From positions 2,356,001 through 2,420,000 of the forward strand of contig OZ251497.1 of NCBI GenBank assembly GCA_965242735.1: a DNA stretch of 64,000 nt. Reading direction: 5' to 3'. Source of the stretch: G958295645 sp965242735 (GTDB lineage: Bacteria > Gemmatimonadota > Gemmatimonadetes > Longimicrobiales > Gaopeijiaceae). The notes under the pieces were generated by a model that saw only the letters and a list, made by a program, of their open reading frames with translations, ran no database searches and was not told the DNA's origin. Both the position numbers and the translations under genes were made by a program. Positions 9,373-17,850 of this stretch are shown piece after piece. Positions within the stretch are counted from its first letter, which is position 1; the number at the start of each line of letters is the position of its first letter.

Positions 9373-10959
9373 CTACATGCCCCAGACGGCGATCTCGGCG
9401 CCGTCTTCCGCGCTTCGGCGTTGCCGGAACACCTTCTCCTCCCAGCCGCGCCGCTCGTCTCGGTCGAAGACGACCAGGTGGCCCGCCTCCGCGCCGCAGC
9501 GGTCCATGTACGCCGCCGTCTGCTCGACGCCCTCCGCCACCGTGCGCTCCAGCCCCCGGCCCGCCCGGCGCACCTTGCACTCGACCACGTACTTGCGCAC
9601 CCGCTCGCCCTGCGGCCACTTGATCAGAAGGTCGGCGCGCCCGCGGCCCAGGGCGTACTCGCGGTCGATCCGCCCGCCGCTGTTGACCACCCGCTGCAGG
9701 AACGCCTGCAGCAGGAGCTGCGGCCCCGCCTCCCTGAACCCGTAGCGCTCCGCCCAGTGCTCCGAATGCTCCCGGTAGAACGCCTGGAACGCTTCGAGCA
9801 GCTTGCCCAGCCGCAGCGCGCCGCTCGCCTCGTCCACGTACCACGCCGGATCGTGCGGCAGATCGTCCTGCGCCAGCCACGTCAGCTCCCGAGGCACGAC
9901 CTCCGCGTAGACCGGGTTCGCCATGCGGATCGGCGCGTCGAGCGCGATCAGCCCCAGGTCCCGGACGTACTCGACGTCCCGGGCCGTGTACCTCGACTCG
10001 CTCGCGCTGGCGAGCAACGGCCCGACGACCCGCCACACCCGGTCCTCGCGCAGCTTGTCCGTCAGCTGGTCCAGGTGCGTGTCGCGCCGCAGGATCAGCG
10101 CCTCGCGCGCGTCCATCACGTCCGTCTCCGTCACCGCCCGCGATCGGTCCCGCGAACGCTCGCCCCGAAAGCACGCCTCGTACGCCAACGCGTTGACCAG
10201 CCACGGCTGGCCCCGCGTCTGCGTCCAGACCGCCGCCAGCGCGCCGTCCGTGAACTCCTGGCCCGTCGCCTCCGTGTGCTGGCCAAGCAGCGCCCGCGTC
10301 TCGGCTTCGGTGAAGTCGCCCAGCCGCAAGGACTCCGCCTTGATGTTGAACGCGCTGCCCCCCGCCACCATCGTGCCCGCCGACTTCGAACGAATCCGGT
10401 AGTCGCGCACGTCGCGCACACCGCACAGCACCACGCTCTGAGGAAAGCGTCCCGGCCGCAGGTAGTACCCGGCCCGCAACTGCCGCAGCACCGCCAGTAG
10501 CGAATCGCCCACCAGCGCGTCGATCTCGTCGATCAGCAGCACCAGAGGCTTCCCGCCGGCTTCGGCCCAGCGCGACAACGCCACGCGCAGCGCGCTGTGC
10601 CCGCCGACCTTGGCCAGCACGGACGGCCATGTCTCGTCCAAGCGATCGTCGCCCAGCGTGGCGCGCGCCAACTCGGCGAACTCGCCGAGCACGGTGCGAA
10701 TCGCCGCGCCCACGTCCTCGCGCGCCGTCTGCGCCCCTTCGACGTTGGCGTACAGGCAACGGTAGTCGCCCTCGGCGTTGAGCAAGTCCTGCAGCGCCAG
10801 CAGCGCCGACGTCTTGCCCGTCTGCCGCGGCGCGTGGAGGATGAAGTACCGCTCGTCGTCGATCAGCCGCCGAATCTCGGCCAGATCGAACCGCGCCAGC
10901 GACGGAACGTGGTAGTGCTTCCGTTCCACCACGGGGCCGGACGTGTTGAAGAAGCGCAT
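9373..10959 (-). CDS. AAA-like ATPase with C-terminal PD-(D/E)XK nuclease-like domain
   Basis: 528 aa. An N-terminal P-loop ATPase carries Walker A APRQTGKTS at residues 43-51 and Walker B LVLLIDEIDAL near 140, as in the AAA-like/archaeal-ATPase group of STAND-related proteins. The middle is helical, and the C-terminus shows a PD-(D/E)XK-like pattern (GRGRADLLI ... YVVECKVRR, about residues 435-460). Proteins of this layout are scattered accessory genes; a role in defence, DNA transactions or mobile elements is possible but not shown here. No signal peptide or membrane segment. ATG 10959 has only a weak ribosome site. It stands 94 bp behind fbp on the same strand with no obvious partner. Confidence 0.72.
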   Translation of the reverse strand: MRFFNTSGPVVERKHYHVPSLARFDLAEIRRLIDDERYFILHAPRQTGKTSALLALQDLLNAEGDYRCLYANVEGAQTAREDVGAAIRTVLGEFAELARATLGDDRLDETWPSVLAKVGGHSALRVALSRWAEAGGKPLVLLIDEIDALVGDSLLAVLRQLRAGYYLRPGRFPQSVVLCGVRDVRDYRIRSKSAGTMVAGGSAFNIKAESLRLGDFTEAETRALLGQHTEATGQEFTDGALAAVWTQTRGQPWLVNALAYEACFRGERSRDRSRAVTETDVMDAREALILRRDTHLDQLTDKLREDRVWRVVGPLLASASESRYTARDVEYVRDLGLIALDAPIRMANPVYAEVVPRELTWLAQDDLPHDPAWYVDEASGALRLGKLLEAFQAFYREHSEHWAERYGFREAGPQLLLQAFLQRVVNSGGRIDREYALGRGRADLLIKWPQGERVRKYVVECKVRRAGRGLERTVAEGVEQTAAYMDRCGAEAGHLVVFDRDERRGWEEKVFRQRRSAEDGAEIAVWGM

Positions 10960-11053
10960 TTCTCAAGCTACACGCAGTCGAAGCAGCGCCAAGACCCGGA
11001 CGGCGCTGGCCGAGCACGCGCGGCAACGGCCTGAACGCGAAGGCGGACGGCCC

Positions 11054-12121
11054 CTAGGATCCCGGCCCCCCGTCGGCGCATTCGTCGGCGCCGAGATACT
11101 CTTCGGCCAAGTCCACCAAGCGGCGCGAGCCCAGGAAGAGCGGCGTGCGGTCGTGCAGGCCGGACGGCATGATGTCGAGAATGTCGCGAGCGCCGTCCGA
11201 CGCGCGGCCGCCGGCCGCCTCGCACACGAAGGCCAGCGGGGCCGCCTCGTAGAGGATGCGCAGCTTGCCCCGGGGCGCGCGCGACTCGGCGGGATACATG
11301 AAGAGTCCCCCGGTGAGCAGGGTGCGGTGGAAGTCCGACACGAGCGACCCGATGTAGCGGGACTTCCAGCCGCCTTCCGCGCCGGGGAGCGTCTCGCCGA
11401 CGCCGCGCAAGCCGCCGGCGCCCCGCAAATGGTCCACCAGACGCTGCTGGCCCCGCGACCAGCGCGGATAGTAGGCTTCGTTGACGGAGTAGACGCGGGC
11501 GGGCGGCTCGGGCAGGCGGATGTCGGGATGGCTGAGCAGGAACTCGCCGATCGACGGATCCAGCGTGAAGCCGTGCACGCCCCGGTCCAGGCCGGTCGTG
11601 TAGACGAGCATCGTGGACGATCCGTAGACGACGTAGCCCGCGGCGACCTGCTTCGATCCGGGCTGCAGGCAGTCCTCCAGGCGTCCGCCGCCCGGCGGCG
11701 GCGAGACCCGGTGGTGGACCGAGAAGATGGAGCCGATGGACACGTTGACGCCGATGTTGGAGGAGCCGTCGAGCGGATCGAAGAGCAAGACGTAGTTTCC
11801 CGTGTCGAACTTGTCGGGGATGGGGATGACGTCGTCGCTCTCCTCGGAGACCATGCAGCACAGGTGGCCGGCGTGGTCCATGGCCTTGACGACGACCTCC
11901 TGGGCGAAGTCGTCGAGCTTCTGGACTTCCTCGCCTTGGACGTTGGTGGCGCCCGTCTTGCCGAGGACGTCGACGAGCCCGGCCTGGTTGACTTCGCGCG
12001 AAATGATCTTGGCGGCCAGCGCGATGTCGTAGAGGAGCGCCGAGAAGCGGCCCGAGGCGTCCGGGTGCTTGCGCTCCTGGTCGATGATGTGGCGGTCGAT
12101 GGTGACGACTTTGGCGCGCAT
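11054..12121 (-). CDS. fbp: Fructose-1,6-bisphosphatase, class I
   Basis: Hydrolyses fructose-1,6-bisphosphate to fructose-6-phosphate in gluconeogenesis. 355 aa. Class I signatures: metal-binding VSEES and LLFDPLDGSSNIGVNVSIGSIFSV, then substrate-binding stretches around RYIGSLVSDFHRTLLTGGLFMYP. The ATG at 12121 (MRAKVVTIDRHII) gives the expected N-terminus; an upstream ATG would add 18 residues without resemblance to the family. Soluble cytosolic enzyme. It is preceded by a repeat-bearing gap and followed by the AAA/nuclease gene. Confidence 0.95.
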   Translation of the reverse strand: MRAKVVTIDRHIIDQERKHPDASGRFSALLYDIALAAKIISREVNQAGLVDVLGKTGATNVQGEEVQKLDDFAQEVVVKAMDHAGHLCCMVSEESDDVIPIPDKFDTGNYVLLFDPLDGSSNIGVNVSIGSIFSVHHRVSPPPGGGRLEDCLQPGSKQVAAGYVVYGSSTMLVYTTGLDRGVHGFTLDPSIGEFLLSHPDIRLPEPPARVYSVNEAYYPRWSRGQQRLVDHLRGAGGLRGVGETLPGAEGGWKSRYIGSLVSDFHRTLLTGGLFMYPAESRAPRGKLRILYEAAPLAFVCEAAGGRASDGARDILDIMPSGLHDRTPLFLGSRRLVDLAEEYLGADECADGGPGS

Positions 12122-12233
12122 GGAGTGGCCTGCGGGGCATGGGGCGCGGCTTCTCGGCGCCTCGGCGGCGCGCACTCTTGCGGAGTCGAATCGTACTTGG
12201 GCCGCGGAGGAGAGTCAAACGAGCGCGGAGGAA

Positions 12234-12383
12234 TGGGCACCAGCGCGCGCGGCTGGGACGGCATTTCCGAAGGCGGGACAATGTTCACGACGGGTGGGCA
12301 CTAGCGCGCGCGAGGGGGACGGCCGATAGGCCACGCTCGGGTATGCGTCCACGTCTGGGCACCAGCGCGCGCGAGTGGGACGG
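12234..12383. repeat. Three 28-bp repeats at exact 61-bp period
   Basis: Copies at 12234-12261, 12295-12322 and 12356-12383 share TGGGCACYAGCGCGCGCG plus a GGGACGG end. The third looks like the consensus and each of the others differs from it at two bases. The two 33-bp intervals are unlike each other. The repeats fill most of the fbp-comEC gap. The geometry resembles a minimal CRISPR, but there are no cas genes and the repeats diverge. Confidence 0.8.
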
Positions 12384-12390
12384 GGCGACC

Positions 12391-14676
12391 TCAGCGTTGC
12401 CGGCGGGTCGTGGCGGAGCCGTCGGCGCGGGCAATCACGGACACGGTGCCGTGGACGTCGGTGCGAAGCACTTCGGCCCCGGCGCGTTCGAGGCGGGCGA
12501 TCACTTGCGGGTGGGGATGCCCGTAGCGGTTGCGGCTGCCTGCCGTGACGATCGCGTAGCGCGGACGGACCGCGCCGAGGAATTCGACGGACGTCGAGGT
12601 GGCGCTGCCATGGTGGCCCGCCTTGAGGAGTTCGGCGGGGCCGGCCTCGCCCCGCGCGGCCAGGCGCGCCTCGATGCGGGCGTCCGCGTCGCCCATGAGA
12701 AGCGCATCGAATTCGCCGTACGAGACGTTCAGCACGACGGACCAGTCGTTGGGCGACTCGGGAAGGGCCGGACCGGACTCGGCGCCGGGCTGCGCAGCTT
12801 CGCCGGGCGGCGGATCGGGGCTCAGGACGCGGAAGGAGACGCCGTCGATGGTCCACTCGTCCCCGGTCGCGGCCCGCCGCCAAGGGATGCGGGCGTCCCT
12901 CGCTTCCTCGAGGCCCGCCATGTGGCCGGCTTGTCCTCCGCCGAAGCCCGGTCCCAGGACGGCGGAAACGGGGACGTGGCGCAGGACGGAGGCGAGGCCG
13001 CCGGCGTGATCTTCGTCGGGGTGGGTCAGCACGACGGCCTCGAGCCGGCGAACGCCGCGGCCGCGCAGGTACGGGACCACGCGGGTGAGGCCCGCGTCGG
13101 CGCCGGCGAACCGAGGGCCGGCGTCCACCAGGACCCAGCGGCCCGCAGGGGTGCGCACCGCGATGGCGTCGCCCTGGCCGACGTCGATTGCGACGACCTC
13201 GAGCTGGCCGCGCCCCGCGAAGGAAGAGACCGCCTGCCCAATCCAGAGAACGGCGCATGCGCTCGAAGCGGCCGCGCCCACGCGCACCCACGGGCGGACC
13301 CGCCACGAGAACGCGCCCCCAAGAAAGGCGAGCGCGACGCCCGCGATCAGCAACGCGGCTTCGCGAGGCGTCACCAAGGCGACCGATCCGGGCACCGATC
13401 CCAGCATGTGCGCCGCCCAGGTCACCGCCTGCAGGAGTCCTTCGGCGCCCGAGCCCGCGACCGCCGCGCCGGGCAGGTTCAGGATGTCCGTCGCAACGGC
13501 GAGGAGGATGCCCGGGACCGCGGCGGCGACCAGCGGGGTGAGCAGGATCGACGACGGAAGCGACAGGAGCGGCACTTCGCCGAAGTGCCAAGCCAGGACC
13601 GGCGCGGTGAACAGCGAGGCGCCCAGGCCGGCCGCGACCGGCGGAGCGATCCAGGCGCGTCCGCGGTGGGCGGGCCAGCGACGAAGGATCCACTTGGCCG
13701 CCACGAGAATCCCCGCCGTGCCGGCGACGGTCAGCTGAAAGCCCGCCCCGGCCGCGACGGCGGGGTCGGCCAGGACCAGCATGAGCATCGAGAAGCCCAG
13801 AGCGCCGAGCGCACGGGCGGGAACGCGGCGAAGGCGGCCCGCGACGAACGCCGTGGCCATCCACGCGGCGCGGGTCGCCGAGGTGGGCGCGCCGATGGCC
13901 AGCACGTACGCCCAGACGCCCGCGGCCACCCACGCGGCACGGCCGCGCGGAGACGCGCCCGCCGCGGCGGCGAGCACGCCGAGCAAACCTGCGACGACGC
14001 CCACGTGGAAGCCCGAGATCGAAAGAAGGTGGGCGCTGCCCGATCGGGCGAACGCGTCTCGAAGATCGGGCGGGATGCCTTCGCGCTCCGCCAGCACCAG
14101 CGCGGACGCGACGCCCGCTTGGGCGCCCAGCCGCCTCTCGACCGCTTCGGACGCGCGACGGCGCACGGCGGTTCTGACGCGGTGGAAGAGCGGAACGCGG
14201 CCCTGCGCGGGACGGACGGAGGACACGCTCAGGTAGAGGGGACGGGCGCCGTCGGGCCGCGTGGCCCGCAACCAACGCCCTTCGACGGTCACGAAGCGCG
14301 CTTCCGGAGGCGCGCCGTCCCGGGCGTACGCCCGGATCGGAGCGGCGCATCCGCTTCCGGGGCCGGACGTCACGCGCAGCAGCGACGCCTGCTCGCTGGC
14401 GCGCACGAAGTAGCCCGAGACGAGCGCCGGAGCGCCGTCGGGGACGCCTGCGACGCACTGGTCCTTGGACCGTTGCGCCGCGGCGCCCGACGCGAACCCG
14501 GCCGCCACGCAGAGGCACATGCATGCAACCCGAGACTTGGGGCCGCGCCATAGCGCGATGGGCAAGGCGACCAGGAAGAGGAGGAGCGCGATTCCGCCGG
14601 AACCGGAAGCCGTGCCGGCCGCCGCGCCCGCGGCAAAGCCCACGGCAATCATGAGCACCGGGGGCCATCCCCTCAC
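12391..14676 (-). CDS. comEC: DNA uptake channel ComEC/Rec2
   Basis: 761-residue inner-membrane protein that passes single-stranded DNA into the cell during natural transformation. Order: hydrophobic N-terminus (DUF4131-like), a competence domain with SGSAHLLSISGFHVGVVAGLL, multiple membrane helices, then a C-terminal metallo-beta-lactamase domain (AIDVGQGDAIAVRTPAG, VDAGPRF, LTHPDEDHAGG). The start is GTG 14676, whose TGA overlap with lapA (GTGA) makes the choice convincing. No other competence gene is in the window. Confidence 0.93.
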   Translation of the reverse strand: MRGWPPVLMIAVGFAAGAAAGTASGSGGIALLLFLVALPIALWRGPKSRVACMCLCVAAGFASGAAAQRSKDQCVAGVPDGAPALVSGYFVRASEQASLLRVTSGPGSGCAAPIRAYARDGAPPEARFVTVEGRWLRATRPDGARPLYLSVSSVRPAQGRVPLFHRVRTAVRRRASEAVERRLGAQAGVASALVLAEREGIPPDLRDAFARSGSAHLLSISGFHVGVVAGLLGVLAAAAGASPRGRAAWVAAGVWAYVLAIGAPTSATRAAWMATAFVAGRLRRVPARALGALGFSMLMLVLADPAVAAGAGFQLTVAGTAGILVAAKWILRRWPAHRGRAWIAPPVAAGLGASLFTAPVLAWHFGEVPLLSLPSSILLTPLVAAAVPGILLAVATDILNLPGAAVAGSGAEGLLQAVTWAAHMLGSVPGSVALVTPREAALLIAGVALAFLGGAFSWRVRPWVRVGAAASSACAVLWIGQAVSSFAGRGQLEVVAIDVGQGDAIAVRTPAGRWVLVDAGPRFAGADAGLTRVVPYLRGRGVRRLEAVVLTHPDEDHAGGLASVLRHVPVSAVLGPGFGGGQAGHMAGLEEARDARIPWRRAATGDEWTIDGVSFRVLSPDPPPGEAAQPGAESGPALPESPNDWSVVLNVSYGEFDALLMGDADARIEARLAARGEAGPAELLKAGHHGSATSTSVEFLGAVRPRYAIVTAGSRNRYGHPHPQVIARLERAGAEVLRTDVHGTVSVIARADGSATTRRQR

Positions 14677-14963
14677 TCCAAGCGCGGGCCTCCTTCGTCG
14701 TCGGGGATTCCGCGTCGGGCGCGGGCGTCGTCGCGCGCGGCCTGGAGCAGCCTGCGCGTCTTCAGGTCGGCGGCCATCCCCGCGGCCAGCATCGCCGCCA
14801 TGCCGGCCACCACGCCCCCGAAGGCCACGAACGTGACCGGGACGTCGTGCAGCGTCACGAGACCCAGGTCGATCGTCGCGCGTCGTCCGGCGTTGGCCTT
14901 GGCGAATCCCGCGCCCAAGGCGGCAACCGCCAAGAGGGCGGCCAGCCGCAGGCCCCAGCTCAT
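14673..14963 (-). CDS. lapA: LapA-domain small membrane protein
   Basis: 96 aa with two hydrophobic segments (residues about 5-22 and 45-65) around the DUF1049/LapA pattern NAGRRATIDLGLVTLHDVPVTF, followed by a charged, probably cytoplasmic tail. LapA-type proteins are linked to lipopolysaccharide assembly in enterobacteria; here only the domain class is supported. ATG 14963 overlaps the stop of a mini-ORF copied from the miaB/lapA junction, and its own stop overlaps comEC. Confidence 0.75.
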   Translation of the reverse strand: MSWGLRLAALLAVAALGAGFAKANAGRRATIDLGLVTLHDVPVTFVAFGGVVAGMAAMLAAGMAADLKTRRLLQAARDDARARRGIPDDEGGPRLE

Positions 14964-15031
14964 CGGGGGGCGGCCCGGCGGCGGGCGCGTCGGCGCACGG
15001 GCGGCGCCCCGGTTGCGTCCTTCCGGCTCAT
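14960..15031 (-). CDS. Junction mini-ORF B, 23 codons (doubtful)
   Basis: Begins MSRKDATGAP and ends RRRAAPR. Its ATG overlaps the stop of mini-ORF A and its TGA overlaps the lapA ATG. The start copies lapA (ATGAGC) and the end mimics miaB (AAAR). Arg-rich, with no family. It may be translated only to keep ribosomes coupled; expression is unproven. Confidence 0.35.
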   Translation of the reverse strand: MSRKDATGAPPVRRRARRRAAPR

Positions 15032-15090
15032 CGGGCGGCAGTCCGGCGGCGCGGGCGGCGGGGCGCGTCAGCCGCGTCCTTCCAGCTCAT
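15028..15090 (-). CDS. Junction mini-ORF A, 20 codons (doubtful)
   Basis: Peptide MSWKDAADAPRRPRRRTAAR. The ATG overlaps the miaB stop (ATGA) and its stop overlaps mini-ORF B. MSW equals the first residues of LapA, and TAAR resembles the MiaB end AAAR. Best read as a duplicated gene junction rather than an independent gene. Confidence 0.35.
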   Translation of the reverse strand: MSWKDAADAPRRPRRRTAAR

Positions 15091-16523
15091 CGGGCGGCGG
15101 CCTGGTGGCGCGGGCGGGCGGAGGCGCGGTGGGACGCGCCTTTCGCGGCGCCGTCCGCGCGCCGGGAGGTCCGCTTGGGCCGCCGGTCGACCCGCTCCGC
15201 GGCGAAGGTGGCCCCGGTGGTGCGGGTCAGCCGCGCCGTCACGTAGCGGCCGACCCAGTCTTCGGGGCCCTTCAGCACGGCGGCCTTGAAGCGGCGCGTG
15301 CGCCCCAGCACTGTGCCGTCGCGGCGCCCCGCGCGCTCGACGAGAAGCTCTTCCGTGCGCCCGACCTCGGCCCGGTTGATTTCGGCCTGGATGCCGCGCG
15401 CGAGGGCGATCAGCCGTTCGAGGCGGTCCTGAGCCTCGTCGTCGGGCACGAACTGGTCCGGCGGCAGGCGCGTGGCGGGCGTGCCGTCGCGCGGGCTGTA
15501 GCGGTACGTGAACGCGTCGTCGAAGCGGACGTGTCCGAGGAGATCGAGCGTCTCCTCGAATTCCGCCTCCGTCTCGCCGGGGAACGCCACGATGACGTCC
15601 GTCGAAAGCGCGACGTCCGGCACGGCGTCCCGAACCATCTCCACTTTCTCCAGGAACGACGCGGCCGTGTAGCGGCGCAACATGCGCTTCAGCGTGCGGT
15701 CGCTGCCCGACTGAACCGGCAAGTGCAGCTGTTCGCAGACGGCATCCTCCGAGGCCATCACGCCGACCAGGTCCGGCGTGACGTCGTTGGGGTGCGGCGA
15801 CGTGAAGCGGACGCGGCGGATGCCGGACACGCGGGCGGTCTCGCGAAGCAGGCGCGCGAACGTCCAGTCGCCGTGTCGGTACGAATTGACCGTCTGGCCG
15901 AGCAGGGTCACTTCCGTGACGCCTTGTTCGGCCAACGCCCTCGCTTCGCCCAGCACGTCCTCGGGATCGCGGTTCTTCTCGGGGCCGCGCACGTACGGGA
16001 CGATGCAGAACGTGCAGCGGTGATCGCACCCGCGCTGAACCGGCAGCCAAGCCGAGACGGCGGACCGGCGGCGCTGCTCCAGGCCGCGGTAGTTCTCCTC
16101 GCGCGACAAGTCCACGACGGACAGGCGGCGCCGGCGGCCCTTGGACGGTCTTGCGCGGCGCAGGAGCTCGCCCAAGCCCCGGTAGCCGTCAGGCCCCACG
16201 ACGAGGTCCACGTAGGGCGCCTTGTCGAGCAGATCGTCGCCCATGCGCTGCGCCATGCAGCCGGCCACGCCCAGGACGACGCCGGGACGCCCGCGCTTCA
16301 ATGCGGCCAGCTGGCCCACGCGCCCCAGCACGCGCCGTTCGGCGTGCTCGCGGATGGCGCAGGTGTTGACGAGGACGACGTCGGCGTCCTCGGGCTCGGC
16401 CGCGATCCGGTAGCCCTCCGACTCCAGGACGCCCTCCATGAGCTCGCCGTCCGCGACGTTCATCTGGCAGCCGTAGGTCTCGACGTAGGCGGCCGGGCGG
16501 ATGGACGGGGTCGCGCTGGTCAT
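15087..16523 (-). CDS. miaB: tRNA-2-methylthio-N6-dimethylallyladenosine synthase MiaB
   Basis: Radical-SAM methylthiotransferase that modifies i6A37 of tRNAs reading UNN codons. 478 aa. The N-terminal MTTase domain has cluster cysteines in YGCQMNVAD, VNTCAIREHAERR and GVAGCMAQR. The radical SAM CxxxCxxC is RGCDHRCTFCIVPYVRG, and a TRAM domain closes the protein. The C-terminal tail is extra Arg/Ala-rich (RRPKRTSRRADGAAKGASHR). ATG 16523 overlaps the mtaB stop (ATGA). The stop is the first copy of a triplicated junction. Confidence 0.95.
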   Translation of the reverse strand: MTSATPSIRPAAYVETYGCQMNVADGELMEGVLESEGYRIAAEPEDADVVLVNTCAIREHAERRVLGRVGQLAALKRGRPGVVLGVAGCMAQRMGDDLLDKAPYVDLVVGPDGYRGLGELLRRARPSKGRRRRLSVVDLSREENYRGLEQRRRSAVSAWLPVQRGCDHRCTFCIVPYVRGPEKNRDPEDVLGEARALAEQGVTEVTLLGQTVNSYRHGDWTFARLLRETARVSGIRRVRFTSPHPNDVTPDLVGVMASEDAVCEQLHLPVQSGSDRTLKRMLRRYTAASFLEKVEMVRDAVPDVALSTDVIVAFPGETEAEFEETLDLLGHVRFDDAFTYRYSPRDGTPATRLPPDQFVPDDEAQDRLERLIALARGIQAEINRAEVGRTEELLVERAGRRDGTVLGRTRRFKAAVLKGPEDWVGRYVTARLTRTTGATFAAERVDRRPKRTSRRADGAAKGASHRASARPRHQAAAR

Positions 16524-17836
16524 GCGGCGGCTTCCAGAACGACGCCGGCGCCGTCCGACGTGAGACGGCCCTTGTGCAGCACGAGGGGATCGGGCGGGGC
16601 GGGCGCGGCGACCGACACGCGCAGGTAGTCGCCGGTGAGCGCGGCACCGCTTCGCCCTTCGAGCACGACCTCGGCGGCGGCGCCGCCCCGCTGCACGGCG
16701 TAGCGGCGGCCCTTCTCGGCGGCGAGCGTTCGCAATTCGGCCGTGCGCTCCCTCGCCACGCGCTCCGGGACGCGTCCCGGCAGGGCGGCGGCGGCCGTGC
16801 CGTCGCGCACCGAGTACGGGAAGACGTGGAGGTAGGTGAACGGGAGCTCCTCGACCAGCGCGACCGTGGCTTCGTGGTCCGCGACGGACTCGCCGGGGAA
16901 GCCGGCGATGACGTCGGCGCCCAATCCCATCGGGCCCGCGGCTTCGACGATGTCGAGCGCGCGGCGGCGGTACTGCTCGCGCGTGTGCCAGCGCCTCATG
17001 CGGCGGAGCACGGGATCGGCGCCGCTCTGCATCGGCATGTGCAGGTGCGGGGCCAAGCGTCCGTCCGAGTTCGCCAGGAGGCCGGCCAGCTCGTCGTCCA
17101 CTTCGGTGGCTTCGATGCTGCCCAGCCGAAAGCGGGTCCCGGGCGCCTCGTCCAGCAACCGGCCGACCAAGCCCGAGAGCGACGCCGGAGGAGACAGGTC
17201 GCGCCCATAGTGGCCGATATGGACGCCCGTGACGACCAGTTCGGGGTGCGTCCGCGCCAGCGCGCGCGCTTCGGCGACCACATGGTCCGGGGTCCGGCTG
17301 CGGCTGCGGCCGCGGGCGAGGCGGGTGGCGCAGAACGCGCACTTGCGATCGCACCCGTCCTGCACCTTGAGCCAGCCCCGCGTGGCGCCGGCGCGGCGCC
17401 GAAGGACGGTGGCCCCCACGGGCTCGAAGTCGGAGCGCTCCAGGGGCAGGCGGCTTCCCAGCTGGGCGAGCGCAGCCCCGGAGACGGGCGTCTCCAAGAA
17501 GGCTGCGCGGGCCTGGGCCGCCACCGCGGCCGGATCGTGCCCCTCCACCACGCGGGCCACCTCCCTCATCGCGGCGTACTGGGGGGCGCGCAACGCGGCC
17601 GAACAGCCGGCCACGACGACGACGGCCCGGGGATTGCGGCGCGCCACGCGGCGAACGAAACGGCGCGCGTCGGCGTCGGCGCGGTTCGTGACCGTGCAAG
17701 TGTTGACGACGCAGATGTCGGCCGCCTCGGCGGCAACCGGCTCGGCGGCGGCGCCGGCCGCCTCCAGCGCCTGGCGCATGCGCTCCGTGTCGTACTGGTT
17801 CGTCTTGCAGCCGAACGTCTGGTAGGCGACGCGCAA
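16520..17836 (-). CDS. mtaB: tRNA t6A37 methylthiotransferase MtaB
   Basis: MiaB paralogue that converts t6A37 to ms2t6A37 in tRNAs. About 438 aa. MTTase cysteines lie in FGCKTNQYDTERM (the CKxNQ typical of MtaB rather than CQMN of MiaB), VNTCTVTNRAD and VAGCSA. The radical SAM motif is DGCDRKCAFCATRLARG, with a TRAM domain at the end. No ATG precedes the conserved LRVAYQTFGCKTNQ. TTG 17836 with GGAG 6 bp upstream is chosen; a CTG four codons-plus earlier, abutting the upstream stop, is the alternative. Adjacent miaB and mtaB form a tRNA-modification pair. Confidence 0.9.
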   Translation of the reverse strand: MRVAYQTFGCKTNQYDTERMRQALEAAGAAAEPVAAEAADICVVNTCTVTNRADADARRFVRRVARRNPRAVVVVAGCSAALRAPQYAAMREVARVVEGHDPAAVAAQARAAFLETPVSGAALAQLGSRLPLERSDFEPVGATVLRRRAGATRGWLKVQDGCDRKCAFCATRLARGRSRSRTPDHVVAEARALARTHPELVVTGVHIGHYGRDLSPPASLSGLVGRLLDEAPGTRFRLGSIEATEVDDELAGLLANSDGRLAPHLHMPMQSGADPVLRRMRRWHTREQYRRRALDIVEAAGPMGLGADVIAGFPGESVADHEATVALVEELPFTYLHVFPYSVRDGTAAAALPGRVPERVARERTAELRTLAAEKGRRYAVQRGGAAAEVVLEGRSGAALTGDYLRVSVAAPAPPDPLVLHKGRLTSDGAGVVLEAAA

Positions 17837-17850
17837 GGAAGGCTCCGGCG

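Larger units (their letters stand above)
14957..15121 (-). repeat. Triplicated miaB-3'/lapA-5' junction
   Basis: On the minus strand, GCCGCC(C)CGATGAGC with its GC-rich upstream flank recurs with the embedded ATGA at 15087-15090, 15028-15031 and 14960-14963. The first two copies also share GGAAGGACGC after ATGAGC. Spacings are 59 and 68 bp. The outer copies are the true miaB stop and the true lapA start. Confidence 0.85.

Noticed and set aside
12234..12383. Calling this a CRISPR array outright
   Set aside because: Only three repeats that differ from each other, no cas genes, and similar duplications elsewhere at gene boundaries.
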